DNA from: Parcubacteria group bacterium Greene0416_36
GTDB taxonomy: Bacteria > Patescibacteriota > Patescibacteriia > VMEV01
Direction of reading: 5' to 3'
Assembly: GCA_007375725.1 (NCBI GenBank)
Contig: VMEV01000010.1
Coordinates: 1-49,164, forward strand
Length of the DNA: 49,164 bases
Shown here: piece after piece, positions 10,338 to 18,996 of the stretch
Layout: each line of letters starts with the position of its first letter
Numbering within the stretch: the first letter of the stretch is position 1
Position numbers and translations under genes: made by a program
The notes under the pieces: generated by a model
Database searches by the model: none
Seen by the model: only the letters and a program-made list of their open reading frames with translations
What the model was told of the DNA's origin: nothing

Positions 10338-10598
10338 TCAAATTTTGGCGTCCGTTTCTCCCAAAAAAAGAGACCCAATTTTGCCGTTCAAATCATTGAT
10401 TTGCTTCGTAAAATCAAGGCGGAGCTCTTCTTCTGTACGGACGAAATTCGCGCGCTGATCCACGCTTAAATTTTTATCCGGATCTGCGATCATTGCATCC
10501 AACAAGTCCAATAAGTTTTCCACATAGCGGGACTGTTTTTGGATCTGGCTGTAATAGTAAGAAACGATTTCTTTTTTTTGTTCTTGGGATAAAGCCAT
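10338..10598 (-). CDS. Small helical protein of unknown function
   Basis: I do not recognise this 86-residue protein. From MALSQEQKKE onward it is predicted mostly alpha-helical and charged (YYYSQIQKQSRYVENLLDLLDAM). It has no signal peptide, membrane segment or cysteines. I chose ATG at 10598 rather than 10649, because the longer form would overlap the upstream gene by 47 nt and begins with an unrelated sequence. It is the last gene of a four-gene minus-strand run that starts with the two calcium-repeat proteins, with 4 bp to the gene before it. Confidence 0.6.
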   Translation of the reverse strand: MALSQEQKKEIVSYYYSQIQKQSRYVENLLDLLDAMIADPDKNLSVDQRANFVRTEEELRLDFTKQINDLNGKIGSLFLGETDAKI

Positions 10599-10602
10599 AA
10601 AA

Positions 10603-10821
10603 TTATTGCGCCAATTTTGCTCTAGCGGCACGAGTATCGGCGGCATCAACCTCTCTCATTTTCTCCATGATAACTGAGGGCAAAGGAGAACGTTTCAGCT
10701 CAGCAACCCAGCGGTCCGCCAGAGCGACTTTTTCTTTGTCCGACAAAGTTTCCGGTGTTTCCATCTTTTCTTCTGACGGAGCATCCGCTAATTTTTTTTC
10801 TGTCCTAATCTGTTCAGCCAT
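10603..10821 (-). CDS. Small charged protein of unknown function
   Basis: A 72-residue hydrophilic protein starting MAEQIRTEKK, rich in Lys/Glu/Ala, with a likely disordered N-terminal half and a helical C-terminal half (DRWVAELKRSPLPSVIMEKM). The family is not recognised. ATG at 10821 lies 4 bp from the stop of the upstream gene, which indicates translational coupling. A longer reading from 10872 would overlap that gene and is not supported. Confidence 0.55.
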   Translation of the reverse strand: MAEQIRTEKKLADAPSEEKMETPETLSDKEKVALADRWVAELKRSPLPSVIMEKMREVDAADTRAARAKLAQ

Positions 10822-10825
10822 AAAG

Positions 10826-12262
10826 TTACAATAATAATTTAGCGCGCAAATCTTCCATATCGCTCTTTCCATTGCCGTCCGTGTCTTTTTTGAGGGGAGA
10901 TGTCTTGGAAATATTCACCTCATCCCCGTCATCCAGCCCATCGCCATCAGTATCGTTTTTGACAGGATCCGTTCGCACCGAACACACTTCCTCGAAGTCC
11001 GTTAGGCCATCCTTGTCAAAATCCAATTGGACCATCATTTTTTTCTGAGCATCGTCCAGATCACCACAATTTTTAGTTGCGAATCCTCCTAAAACTTCTC
11101 CATAATTGCCGGCAAAAATAACCGGCAAGTTATAGGATCGGCCGAGAAAAGTCCCTTTGGAGCATTGACCGGAGGATAGAGACAGCTCAAAGAATGCGGT
11201 GGGACAGAGCCCAGCGTCCACATCTTCTTTATCGGTTTTCCCGTTTTGGTTCGTGTCGCGGTCCCCCGGGTTAGATCCGTAATCATTGACTTCAATACCA
11301 TCTGATAAACCGTCACCGTCTTTATCCGTACTCAGCGGATCGGAACCAATGCCCAAAAATTCATCTCCATCACCCAAACCGTCGCCATCGGTATCAAACT
11401 TAGTTGGGTCCGTATTGAACCATAATTCTTTCTCATCCGGAATCCCATCTTTGTCATAATCCAAAATAAATTCCGTATTGCTCAATTTGTACGTACAAAC
11501 CGTCTTGGCGGATTCCAATGGAATCTTGGCACAATCTTTGGCGTCTCGGGCCTCGCGATACTGGACCCAGGAACTATATTGATCAAGGACCGTCTTATTT
11601 TTAATCTGGCCCTCGGCTGGAATATCGGATCGAAGCGCATTGACTAAACATAATTTGGAATATTCGAGAGATGTAATGCCGCCACAGACCGAGACACTCT
11701 CTTTGCCAGCGGCGAGAACCGCGAGATTCAAAGCGAGCACGCGGTCCTTGCACTCTACGGCCTCATGGCTATCGTCCAACGAATCGCAAATCCCCGCCTG
11801 GGCCTTATCAACCGCCATAGAGGCAATGCACCGCTCGCGAAGAGATACCGTAGAAATCATGGCGCATTTTTTCGGATCACCGCTCTCTCTGCCTACACGA
11901 AACAGACAATCATTTCTATAACCATCTTCGTAAATACCCAAGCACTGGTCTATGCTTTTGGCATTACTGATCACTTCTGTATGAATAAATTCGTCGATAC
12001 ACCCCTCTTTGGCATCTCCTTCGGCCAAGCCAACACAGCCTTCTTTGGTTGGAATCAAAGGGGGACTCACCAACCTGCCGCCCTCTTCAAAGACCGTATT
12101 GCCGGGTTCATCCAGCAAACGGCGAAAAGCAGGATCTATGCCGCTGGAATCCGGAATCGTCACATCTCCCTCTCCCACGCTGGAAAAAAACCAGACCCCT
12201 CCGGCTAACAAAATAACCGCAGATAAAGCAATGATGGCCCATTGAAATTTAGATAGATTCAT
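10826..12262 (-). CDS. Membrane-anchored thrombospondin type 3-like calcium-binding repeat protein
   Basis: ATG at 12262 gives MNLSKFQWAIIALSAVILLAGG, a classic short tail plus membrane anchor or uncleaved signal (about residues 7-27). The central part holds regularly spaced cysteines (C-x-GLAEGDAKEGC-like and later pairs). The C-terminal half carries DxDxDG(x)xD repeats such as DYDKDGIPDEKE, DTDGDGLGDGDE and DKDGDGLSDGIE, then a second group (DFDKDGLTDFEE, DTDGDGLDDGDE). These acidic loops bind Ca2+ in the thrombospondin type 3 family and act in extracellular adhesion or assembly. It follows the larger repeat protein by 10 bp in the same operon, so the two probably work together on the cell surface. 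A form starting at 12385 would overlap the upstream gene by about 110 bp. Confidence 0.8.
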   Translation of the reverse strand: MNLSKFQWAIIALSAVILLAGGVWFFSSVGEGDVTIPDSSGIDPAFRRLLDEPGNTVFEEGGRLVSPPLIPTKEGCVGLAEGDAKEGCIDEFIHTEVISNAKSIDQCLGIYEDGYRNDCLFRVGRESGDPKKCAMISTVSLRERCIASMAVDKAQAGICDSLDDSHEAVECKDRVLALNLAVLAAGKESVSVCGGITSLEYSKLCLVNALRSDIPAEGQIKNKTVLDQYSSWVQYREARDAKDCAKIPLESAKTVCTYKLSNTEFILDYDKDGIPDEKELWFNTDPTKFDTDGDGLGDGDEFLGIGSDPLSTDKDGDGLSDGIEVNDYGSNPGDRDTNQNGKTDKEDVDAGLCPTAFFELSLSSGQCSKGTFLGRSYNLPVIFAGNYGEVLGGFATKNCGDLDDAQKKMMVQLDFDKDGLTDFEEVCSVRTDPVKNDTDGDGLDDGDEVNISKTSPLKKDTDGNGKSDMEDLRAKLLL

Positions 12263-12272
12263 AGGGTGTAAA

Positions 12273-15266
12273 TTACAAACAGTAACAAGCGGTTTCGAGC
12301 AAATCGTAGCCATGATAAGCACAAGTGTCCCCAGGATTTTCCTGATAGACGGGTGTCTTGCCTCGGGCATTGTCCAGATTGGCAAATCCGGAACAGGTCG
12401 ACACGCCGGTTACGCCATAAGGTTTGCATAAACCGCAAACATTGCTATTGACATCATTAGGCATTGGAGAATAGATGCTTCCTGCGGTTCTCCAATACGA
12501 ATAAGGATCATTAGCCCGGCAATAGTACTCATATTTATCATAGCCGGTAGAGTAATGGTTGGAATAGCTAGGCTGAATACGATCACCCGTATAATAATCC
12601 ATTCCAAAAAAACTCTTACAATTAGTACTTGCTTGGTTGGCGGACAAATTCATTGAGATAGTCGCTATCCCATTATTATTGCAACCACCAGGAGTTGAGA
12701 AGGCATCATCACGAACATATACACAGGCATTGGTCTTAGGGTTAGTAAATCCAACTCCCACGCAGACCCGATTCGTTTTACCGCAAATATCATCGCATCG
12801 AAATCCCTTCTTAAGCGCCGGAAGGCCTGGACTGAAAGCCACCGGTCCGCTGATGGGAACCAAATCCTCTACTCCCGCGCGCACAATCACAAAAGGCTTG
12901 TCTCCAATGAGGCCATCAGCGAATTCAGCCTTTTGATTGATTTCTTTGGATGCGGGATCGGTGGGTGCGGCACAACAATAGTCATGTATGGCTTTATCAA
13001 AAACGTCTGCGCAAACAAGTTTATTGTTCTGGCAGAGGAAAACTCCTTTTTGGCATTCATCGGGCTCGGTAATTCCAATACCTCCCCCACCGACTCGGAT
13101 TTTATCAACATAACAACCTACTCCCAAAGATTCGCCCTTAGGTCCTTTATTGTTGCAAGGCGAATCTTGTGGGAGGAGCTGACAATCTCTCTTGCAAAGA
13201 GTCAGCCTCGCCTTCCATGTGGCTTCATTGTAATTGGGAGGTTTGGACTCTAGAGGATCGCATTGTTCTATACCGGTCACTCGGCCGTCGCCGCAGGTAT
13301 CCGCGTCACATACATCGCCCAGAGGCGCCCAGCCGAATTCTTTCTCTAGTTGGGCGTCAGTATTAGTCTGAAGCGCATCCGAAATAAAGGGACAAAGGTC
13401 CGCGGCTCCGGAGAAACGGATAGAACAGTCTAGGCTCCCTGTATTAACCGTACATTTTCCATTCTCCTTGGCCGGACAAGCACAGACACCATCACCATCG
13501 ATATCATTGTCCGGATCATAGAAACAGCAGTCGCAGACATCGCCTACTCCGTCGGCATCACGGTCTGATTGATCCGTATTGGAAGAAAGAACGCAATTAT
13601 CCTTGGCTCCGGATTTTTCGGGACTTGAAAAACGGGGCCCCGCACAAACGCCATCGCCATCGGCATCATTAGCAGGATCATCAGGACACCAGTCGCAGAT
13701 ATCACCGTAGGCATCTCCGTCCACATTTAGTTGATCTTCGTTGGCATCGTCCACGCAATTATCAGCAGTGTCAATAACCGTATCCTCATCTTTATCCGAC
13801 AAACAGCCCTCCGCAGCGGAGATAAAAAAACGATTACAAATCCACTGGTCGCAATTATCCTGACATTCGGCATTGGAGGGAGTATTGTCTCTAAAATCAC
13901 AGACTTCAAAGCCCTCTTTCTCTCCATTGCCGCACGTGCCAATATCTCCGGAACACGCGTCGCCCAAAAGAGGCCGGCCAGACTCGATTTCCTGCCGCTC
14001 ATCTGTATTTCTCTGATCAGGATTGGGGGCTAGCGGACAATTATCTTCCCCGCCGCGCTTGGTGCCTCCGGATTCGACGCCGCGGAATACGCCGCCGATG
14101 CAGAGGCCGTCGCGGTCGCGGTCATTTTCAGGGTCTAAGGGGCATTCGTCACAGCCGTCTCCCACGCCGTCACGGTCGCGATCACACTGAGCATTGGTTC
14201 GGCGTTCTGGATCGCCCGACTGAGGCTGATAACAAATTCCGGGACGATTGCGGAGCTGGAAGCAGGTCTCGCCAGGGGCGAGCTGATCCACGGTAACAAA
14301 GGCAAATTTCTGATCCTCGGAGCACGCGATATCGCCGAAGCGGTCGCCGGAGGGACAAATATCTAGAGAATTGGGAATACCGTCGCGATCATTGTCGGTC
14401 GTATCCGCGGTCTTGAAGAAAAAACAGCCGGCCGAATCCAGCGGATTATCCACTACACCCTGCCAAGAACCCTCCCCTTTATATTCAAAATTGGCATACA
14501 GCTCGTAGCTGTCGCCATTTTCCATGGAACGATAGCCGTATACCTGGGCTCCGGTGGGACAAAAAAATTGTTTAGAGCGTTCATTCCAGCAAGTCACGGG
14601 ATCCACGTCCTCAGCGCGGCATCCGAAAAATTTATTCTCCGGATCAATGGGAATATCTTTTCCCAGCTCACGGCCCAAGGTCTCCTGCCAGGAAGGCCAG
14701 ACGGAAAAACTCCAGCCCGTCTGGTAACTGCCGGCTCGAAGATCAGGATACACTTTTTTGCCTTTCTTATAATCTTCCAAAATGCGGCGGAGATCATTGA
14801 TTTCCATCACGCGCCGAAGATCTTCCTGAATGCTTTTTTTCACCAGGCCCTCAGGATCAATTTCTTCCCCAATATTAGAATTAAAACGCCAAGTGCGAAT
14901 GAGCTGGCCTAAAATTTCGAGCACTTCCTGCTGGGCTCCTTCATTGAAAGAAATCAAATAAATATTGGAATAAAGCTTATCCCCCACTTTGTTCACAGCC
15001 GCCACATAAATCGTGCGGCCATCCCGGATAGCCGGATAGCCGTCCACCTCCAGCGCTTCCGGTTCCCCTGGATTAGGCACATTCTCCAAATACCATTCCA
15101 AAGGCGATAATATTCCATTGATATAAGTATGCGGATACTGCGCCAAATCCCCGGCATTCTGAATCACACGCACGCCGATCACATTTTGAATGGCAGATGC
15201 CTTGTCAGGTAAAGACAGCTCAAAGATAATAAAAAAAGATAAAATTAAGAGAAGCCGACGGAGCAT
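12273..15266 (-). CDS. Secreted cysteine-rich thrombospondin type 3 repeat protein
   Basis: A 997-residue protein with a cleavable-type signal peptide (hydrophobic residues 4-18, then a DKASA-like site near 24-26). The first about 280 residues look globular. From about residue 285 to 680 there are many acidic repeats with paired cysteines, for example DNDRDGIPNSLDICP, DRDRDGVGDGCDECP and DADGVGDVCDCC. This is the DxDxDGxxDxxDxCP pattern of thrombospondin type 3 repeats. CGNGEKEGFEVCD and CGDGRVTGIEQCD segments resemble Myxococcus-type cysteine-rich repeats. The C-terminal about 250 residues are also Cys-rich. Expected role: a Ca2+- and disulfide-stabilised surface or matrix protein. It is the first gene of the operon. 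Confidence 0.85.
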   Translation of the reverse strand: MLRRLLLILSFFIIFELSLPDKASAIQNVIGVRVIQNAGDLAQYPHTYINGILSPLEWYLENVPNPGEPEALEVDGYPAIRDGRTIYVAAVNKVGDKLYSNIYLISFNEGAQQEVLEILGQLIRTWRFNSNIGEEIDPEGLVKKSIQEDLRRVMEINDLRRILEDYKKGKKVYPDLRAGSYQTGWSFSVWPSWQETLGRELGKDIPIDPENKFFGCRAEDVDPVTCWNERSKQFFCPTGAQVYGYRSMENGDSYELYANFEYKGEGSWQGVVDNPLDSAGCFFFKTADTTDNDRDGIPNSLDICPSGDRFGDIACSEDQKFAFVTVDQLAPGETCFQLRNRPGICYQPQSGDPERRTNAQCDRDRDGVGDGCDECPLDPENDRDRDGLCIGGVFRGVESGGTKRGGEDNCPLAPNPDQRNTDERQEIESGRPLLGDACSGDIGTCGNGEKEGFEVCDFRDNTPSNAECQDNCDQWICNRFFISAAEGCLSDKDEDTVIDTADNCVDDANEDQLNVDGDAYGDICDWCPDDPANDADGDGVCAGPRFSSPEKSGAKDNCVLSSNTDQSDRDADGVGDVCDCCFYDPDNDIDGDGVCACPAKENGKCTVNTGSLDCSIRFSGAADLCPFISDALQTNTDAQLEKEFGWAPLGDVCDADTCGDGRVTGIEQCDPLESKPPNYNEATWKARLTLCKRDCQLLPQDSPCNNKGPKGESLGVGCYVDKIRVGGGGIGITEPDECQKGVFLCQNNKLVCADVFDKAIHDYCCAAPTDPASKEINQKAEFADGLIGDKPFVIVRAGVEDLVPISGPVAFSPGLPALKKGFRCDDICGKTNRVCVGVGFTNPKTNACVYVRDDAFSTPGGCNNNGIATISMNLSANQASTNCKSFFGMDYYTGDRIQPSYSNHYSTGYDKYEYYCRANDPYSYWRTAGSIYSPMPNDVNSNVCGLCKPYGVTGVSTCSGFANLDNARGKTPVYQENPGDTCAYHGYDLLETACYCL

Positions 15267-15271
15267 AAAAC

Positions 15272-15351
15272 AATTACGAATTACGAATGACGAATTACGA
15301 ATGGATCAGCCAGTTGTTCAATTCGTAATTCGTAATTTCTAATTCGTAATT
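15272..15351. repeat. Palindromic ATTCGTAATT repeat
   Basis: Runs of ATTACGAATT-type sequence (15272-15302) face their inverse (15320-15351) across a 17-nt spacer, forming a long A/T-rich hairpin. The same motif recurs at 29.01-29.07 and 45.15-45.18 kb, and a related TTAAGAATTAAG motif at 36.0, 43.2, 43.6 and 46.5 kb. Confidence 0.75.
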
Positions 15352-15368
15352 AAATTATATCCCATCCA

Positions 15369-15397
15369 TTGATTTTTAAAAAACAATTATTTAGAAT
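15369..15397 (+). promoter_or_regulatory. Sigma-70 promoter of the pyrophosphatase gene
   Basis: -35 TTGATT (15369-15374), 17-nt spacer, -10 TAGAAT (15392-15397). The ATG at 15433 is 36 nt downstream. Confidence 0.6.
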
Positions 15398-15432
15398 AGT
15401 GGTGATTTTACTTGATTAATAGAGATAAAAAT

Positions 15433-16335
15433 ATGATTTTCATTGGACATAAAAATCCGGACACGGATGCGGTATGCGCCGCAATCGGAGCCGCTTCCCT
15501 CTGGGACGGAAAAGCCGCGCGGGCGGGAGAATTCAACAAAGAAACAGAATTTATTTTTAATTATTTCAAAATTCCGATTCCTGAAATCATCACGGATTTC
15601 AAAGGCGAAGCCGTAGGACTTGTGGATCACAATGAAAAAAGCCAATATCCGGAGGGATTGGAAACCGGAAAACTCAAAAAAGTAGTGGATCATCATCTGA
15701 TCAATCTGACCACCAGCGAACCGATTGAAATCATCATGCGACCTTGGGGATCAACCTCGACGGTGATTGCCAATGAATTTGTCCTGGCAAAAAAAGCCAT
15801 CCCCGAAGATGCGGCCAAAGCCATGCTTGCCGGCATTCTCTCAGACACTCTGGCTTTGCAAGGTCCCACAACTACGGAAAAAGACAAAGAAATGGTCATG
15901 ATCCTCCTCCCGCTGACCGGTATCAAGGACTACAAAACCTTTGCCAAAGAAATGTTCATGGCAAAATCCAATCTGGGAAATCTGTCTGCCAAAGAAATTT
16001 TAAATCTTGATTATAAAGTATTTGAACTGGGCGGGAAGAAAATAGGATTTGGCGTGGCTGAAACGGTAGCTCCGGAACAATTACTCGCGAGAAAAATAGA
16101 ATTGCTGGAAGCCATGGGCGTGCAGAAAAACACAGAAAAATTAGATGGACTATTCTTCGCCATCGTGGATGTTCTGGCTAGCCACAGCGACCTCTTGGTC
16201 TTGAGTGATGCTGAAAAAATGATCGCCGAAAAAGCATTTGGTGCTATGGCCAAAGACAATCTGCTCGATATCGAGAAACGAGTATCACGAAAAAAAGAAA
16301 TGATTCCGGCGATATCAGAAGCGATAGGGAAATAA
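15433..16335 (+). CDS. ppaC: Manganese-dependent inorganic pyrophosphatase (family II)
   Basis: This DHH-family enzyme hydrolyses pyrophosphate to two phosphates in the cytoplasm and drives biosynthetic reactions forward. The metal-binding GHKNPDTDAV motif (H6, D10, D12) is at the N-terminus. A second acidic site (LVDHNEKSQ) and the family-defining VVDHH (about residues 84-88) follow. The C-terminal substrate-binding part contains SRKKEMIPAI, with the Arg-Lys-Lys signature. At 300 aa it has the usual length. I chose ATG at 15433 over TTG at 15412, since GHKNPD normally begins within ten residues. It is a stand-alone gene with its own promoter and terminator. Confidence 0.95.
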   Translation: MIFIGHKNPDTDAVCAAIGAASLWDGKAARAGEFNKETEFIFNYFKIPIPEIITDFKGEAVGLVDHNEKSQYPEGLETGKLKKVVDHHLINLTTSEPIEIIMRPWGSTSTVIANEFVLAKKAIPEDAAKAMLAGILSDTLALQGPTTTEKDKEMVMILLPLTGIKDYKTFAKEMFMAKSNLGNLSAKEILNLDYKVFELGGKKIGFGVAETVAPEQLLARKIELLEAMGVQKNTEKLDGLFFAIVDVLASHSDLLVLSDAEKMIAEKAFGAMAKDNLLDIEKRVSRKKEMIPAISEAIGK

Positions 16336-16341
16336 ATAATC

Positions 16342-16382
16342 AAAAAAGTAGGGGCGCACACACTGATGCTCCCCTACTTTTT
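16342..16382. terminator. Terminator hairpin between ppaC and the antitoxin gene
   Basis: The AAAAAAGTAGGGG arm pairs with CCCCTACTTTTTT, with A- and T-runs on both outer ends. It suits both converging genes and belongs to the GTAGGGGC repeat family. Confidence 0.8.
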
Positions 16383-16401
16383 TTTCTGAATTTCAAAGAA
16401 A

Positions 16402-16782
16402 CTACCCTCTCATGGACACAGCTTCCCGATATTCGCTAGGGACTGCCATCTTCTCCCCTTTCACTTTTTTGGGAATATCGACGATTTTGATCGTCTTATC
16501 TAGGGCATGCAGGTATTTCATGAAAGTGCTGAGGCGAAAATCCACACGACCATTCTCAATACGAGACAAAAAACTTTTCTTAAATCCAGCTTTTTCTGCA
16601 AAGTCTGATTGAGTCATACCAGAATTTTCTCTTATCTCTAACATGTCTGAAATATACGAATGAATTAAACCTAATTTTTCAACATCTCTTTCCATTTTCA
16701 ACCTTCCTTTTGGATCATTAGCATATACTTCAGCCACATAAGATTCAAAAGAGGTATCTTCATTTTTATTATAGTTATGCAT
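16402..16782 (-). CDS. XRE-family antitoxin (HigA-like)
   Basis: A 126-residue protein with a central helix-turn-helix (GMTQSDFAEKAGFKKSFLSRIENGRV), the Cro/C1 type that follows HigB/Gp49-like toxins. The part before it (ERDVEKLGLIHSYISDMLEIRENS) is the usual linker helix of this antitoxin group. It lies 7 bp after the toxin gene in toxin-first order. The expected role is to bind and neutralise the toxin and repress the operon. Confidence 0.85.
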   Translation of the reverse strand: MHNYNKNEDTSFESYVAEVYANDPKGRLKMERDVEKLGLIHSYISDMLEIRENSGMTQSDFAEKAGFKKSFLSRIENGRVDFRLSTFMKYLHALDKTIKIVDIPKKVKGEKMAVPSEYREAVSMRG

Positions 16783-16789
16783 ATTTTTT

Positions 16790-17047
16790 TTATTCTATTT
16801 TAAGATTTTTTATAAAATCCATGTAGTAACCTTCAGCGAGTTCAATTTCCTGAAGTGGAATCTTATTCGATTTTTTTGCAAAAGCATGAAGCAATATAAT
16901 CTGCCTTGGATGATACAATATATAAAAAATTCTATAATTTATTCCATGGATCTCATCTCTTAGTGCCCAAACTTTAACAGGTATCTGGCCATTTGTTTTC
17001 TTATAAAAACAAAGACGCCAAGAATCTTCTAAAGGAATCATACACAT
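16790..17047 (-). CDS. Gp49/HigB-like toxin with an internal deletion
   Basis: Gp49-like RelE-superfamily toxins run about 105-120 aa and cleave mRNA on the ribosome. Here both ends match: WRLCFYKKTNGQIPV at the start, and VWALRDEIHGINYRIFYIL plus IILLHAFAKKSNKIPLQEIE at the end. The segment that normally joins them (roughly 35-40 residues: helices and part of the sheet) is missing between residues 25 and 26, without a frame change. The protein is 85 aa. It may be inactive while still pairing with the antitoxin. ATG at 17047 or 17041 are equally possible, and no clear ribosome site is seen. Confidence 0.7.
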   Translation of the reverse strand: MCMIPLEDSWRLCFYKKTNGQIPVKVWALRDEIHGINYRIFYILYHPRQIILLHAFAKKSNKIPLQEIELAEGYYMDFIKNLKIE

Positions 17048-17076
17048 AATATTAACTCATTAGTTAATTTTAGTCA

Positions 17077-17122
17077 AAAAAAAGACAAGTCTTCATCCCA
17101 TGTAGGTGAGGGCTTGTCTTTT
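17077..17122 (-). terminator. Terminator of efp
   Basis: AAAAGACAAG (17080-17089) pairs with CTTGTCTTTT (17113-17122). On the minus strand the hairpin is followed by a run of seven T, 28 bp past the efp stop. Confidence 0.8.
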
Positions 17123-17149
17123 AAAAAAGGAATTTGTTTGATTGTTTGT

Positions 17150-17713
17150 TTATTTCTCCTCCTGCTCACGTCCGACGTATTCCCGATTCTCGGTATTGAT
17201 GATCACGACTTCGCCTTCTTTGATGAAGAGCGGCACATTAATGGTGGCTCCGGTTTCGAGCTCGGCCTGCTTCATGACGGCTCCGGCGCTGTCTCCTTTG
17301 ACCCCGGGAGCGGTATTGACCACTTTGAGCGATACTTTCTTGGGAAGAGAAATGGTCACCAAATCATCCCCCAAAAAGAGTCCGTCCACCTTGGCTTCGG
17401 CCACGAGAAACTGGCCGTCTTCGCCTACCGCTTCGGTGCTAACCTGAAACTGCTCAAAATTGTCGTCCATGAAATAATAATTCGTGGCGTCTTTGTAAGT
17501 GAATTGCATGGCACGGCGAGTCACATCCGCCTCCTGTACGACTTCGTCCGATCGGAAGGTAACTTCGAGCGTCTTGCCATTTTTGACATTGCGCATCTTG
17601 ATGCGGCACATCATGCGGCGCTGAGCCATTTTGGAACGGTTCACCTCGGAAACGATCCAAGGATCATTCTCGTACATCATGGCCATTCCTTTGTGAAAAT
17701 CTCCGGCAGTCAT
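17150..17713 (-). CDS. efp: Elongation factor P with a non-canonical tip loop
   Basis: EF-P relieves ribosome stalling at polyproline. The three-domain length (187 aa) and landmarks are normal: MTAGDFHKGMAMMYENDPW in the N-domain, FRSDEVVQEADV, FLVAEAKVDGLFLGD, and the C-terminal APGVKGDSAGAVMKQAELETGATINVPLF. The tip loop is not: the usual PGKGxAF with modified Lys34 is replaced by KMAQRRMMCR. In an ungapped alignment Gln31 sits where the modified Lys or Arg normally is. No lysyl (EpmA) or rhamnosyl (EarP) modification would be possible there. It is monocistronic, with a terminator downstream. Confidence 0.93.
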   Translation of the reverse strand: MTAGDFHKGMAMMYENDPWIVSEVNRSKMAQRRMMCRIKMRNVKNGKTLEVTFRSDEVVQEADVTRRAMQFTYKDATNYYFMDDNFEQFQVSTEAVGEDGQFLVAEAKVDGLFLGDDLVTISLPKKVSLKVVNTAPGVKGDSAGAVMKQAELETGATINVPLFIKEGEVVIINTENREYVGREQEEK

Positions 17714-17828
17714 AAATTAGGCTATTAGGCATTAGCTTCTTAGCTTTTTAGAAGACAAAGTAACTAATCCGAAATGGATATAAAAAATAAAAATCTACTT
17801 ATAAACCTATATAATTAAGACCAAATTA

Positions 17829-18880
17829 GCCTTTTTGGGAGGAAAAAGCAAATCCTCGAGAGGAAGTTTCCAATCGAGGATATATTTCGCCAAATAGATT
17901 TGGCATAAACAAAAATTCGAATTAAAGCGCAAAATATTAGTAAACAAGAAAGAAATTTGTTATAAAACTTCGCGAGAAAATTCTCGCCTCAAAACTAATT
18001 CAACGCATTATAATCTGCAGAAATTCGAAATATAGTGAGGGATAGTACGTCGATACATTAAAGAGTACTGCCTATTCGAGACCTAAAAAAAAGTCTCCAG
18101 TAACTTAAAAGGCTACAATTAAATCTACGCTACTGGACCGTAGTCCGGTAGGGATATCATCATCCGTCCTTTATAAAAGGACCAGAACCATAATCTAATA
18201 AAAAACAAGACGTTCAACATAAATCCGTAGAAAACATGCCGAGCTTCGAAAAGCTCCTAGGCATTAAAACAGGGTGAAACACGGCAAAGGGACCTACAGA
18301 ACACTGATCCAAAATCCCACAACTTTCATGTCTATTATGACCAGACACCTTAAACGAACAATAATGTGCGGCAACACAATCCGAACTACGACACTTAACT
18401 TGGATATCCGAGCAAAAATGCTCCTGAAAAGTAGAGAAATCTGAAACAGTGAACAGGACCCTAGGGGACCAAAATACACTACACATCCGTCCGAAGAATT
18501 CGGACCAATAATAAACCGCAGACTGCAGGAAACAAATATAGGACATCTCGCAGGACATTGATTTCGCCCTTGATAAAAGGGCCAGAAGAACAATTTATCT
18601 TACTTTAAGATAAGATAATTTAATAAATTACAAGGCAAATAAATACATACCGAGCCAATGAAGGCTCCTTGGCACTACAATAAACTAAAGTAAAACAGAC
18701 CATAGTAATCTAAAGGACGCCACTCCATCCGCGAGCAAAGACTCGCCAAAAATCTAAATGACCGCAAGCTAAACCAAGGGAAATAAAACCAATAAGCCCA
18801 AAGGCAAACAATCCGAGAACGAAAAGCTCTCCTATGCAATATTCTTCCTAAACAAACAGAAAGGCCTTTTCAAAGAACAG
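17829..18880. repeat. Hairpin array 1, about 80-bp period, no gene seen
   Basis: This 1.05-kb A-rich stretch between efp and the helicase gene carries short perfect or near-perfect hairpins that differ in sequence but share a design: Y-C-[G...C]-C, meaning a G-C closing pair with C on both outer sides. Left-arm starts are 17889, 17972, 18078, 18166, 18241, 18329, 18410, 18489, 18566, 18652, 18731 and 18815, so steps are mostly 75-88 bp. An extra one is at 18130-18151. Two (18236-18264 and 18648-18674) share CCGAG...CTCCTWGGCA. Further stems are at 17829-17849 and 17852-17881. I see no convincing coding sequence. Confidence 0.65.
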
Positions 18881-18941
18881 CAACCCAATAAATCTAGTCT
18901 AATAGCCAAAGAATGTCAATCCTCCCAACGAAAAAACAGCT

Positions 18942-18975
18942 TATTTTGTTCAATAAGCTGTTTTCTGTTTCTTCT
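18942..18975. terminator. Bidirectional terminator after the helicase gene
   Basis: AAAACAGCTTATT and AATAAGCTGTTTT pair around a TTGTTC loop. The minus strand ends in a T6 run and the plus strand in TTTTCTGTTTCTT. It lies about 30 bp past the helicase stop and separates it from hairpin array 1. Confidence 0.8.
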
Positions 18976-18996
18976 AAAAAACAAAAAGTAATATAG

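Noticed and set aside
10826-12385. Longer start for the anchored calcium-repeat protein at 12385
   Set aside because: It would overlap the upstream gene by about 110 bp and put 41 unrelated residues before a good membrane-anchor N-terminus.
18214-18558. Minus-strand reading frame of 114 codons inside hairpin array 1
   Set aside because: Composition is Cys/Ser/Phe-rich as expected from A-rich antisense DNA; hairpins run through it and there is no ribosome site.
17829-18880. A tandem tRNA cluster (units near 80 nt with stems)
   Set aside because: No GTTCRANNC T-loop, no acceptor-stem pairing across units and no CCA ends; each unit has one clear stem.
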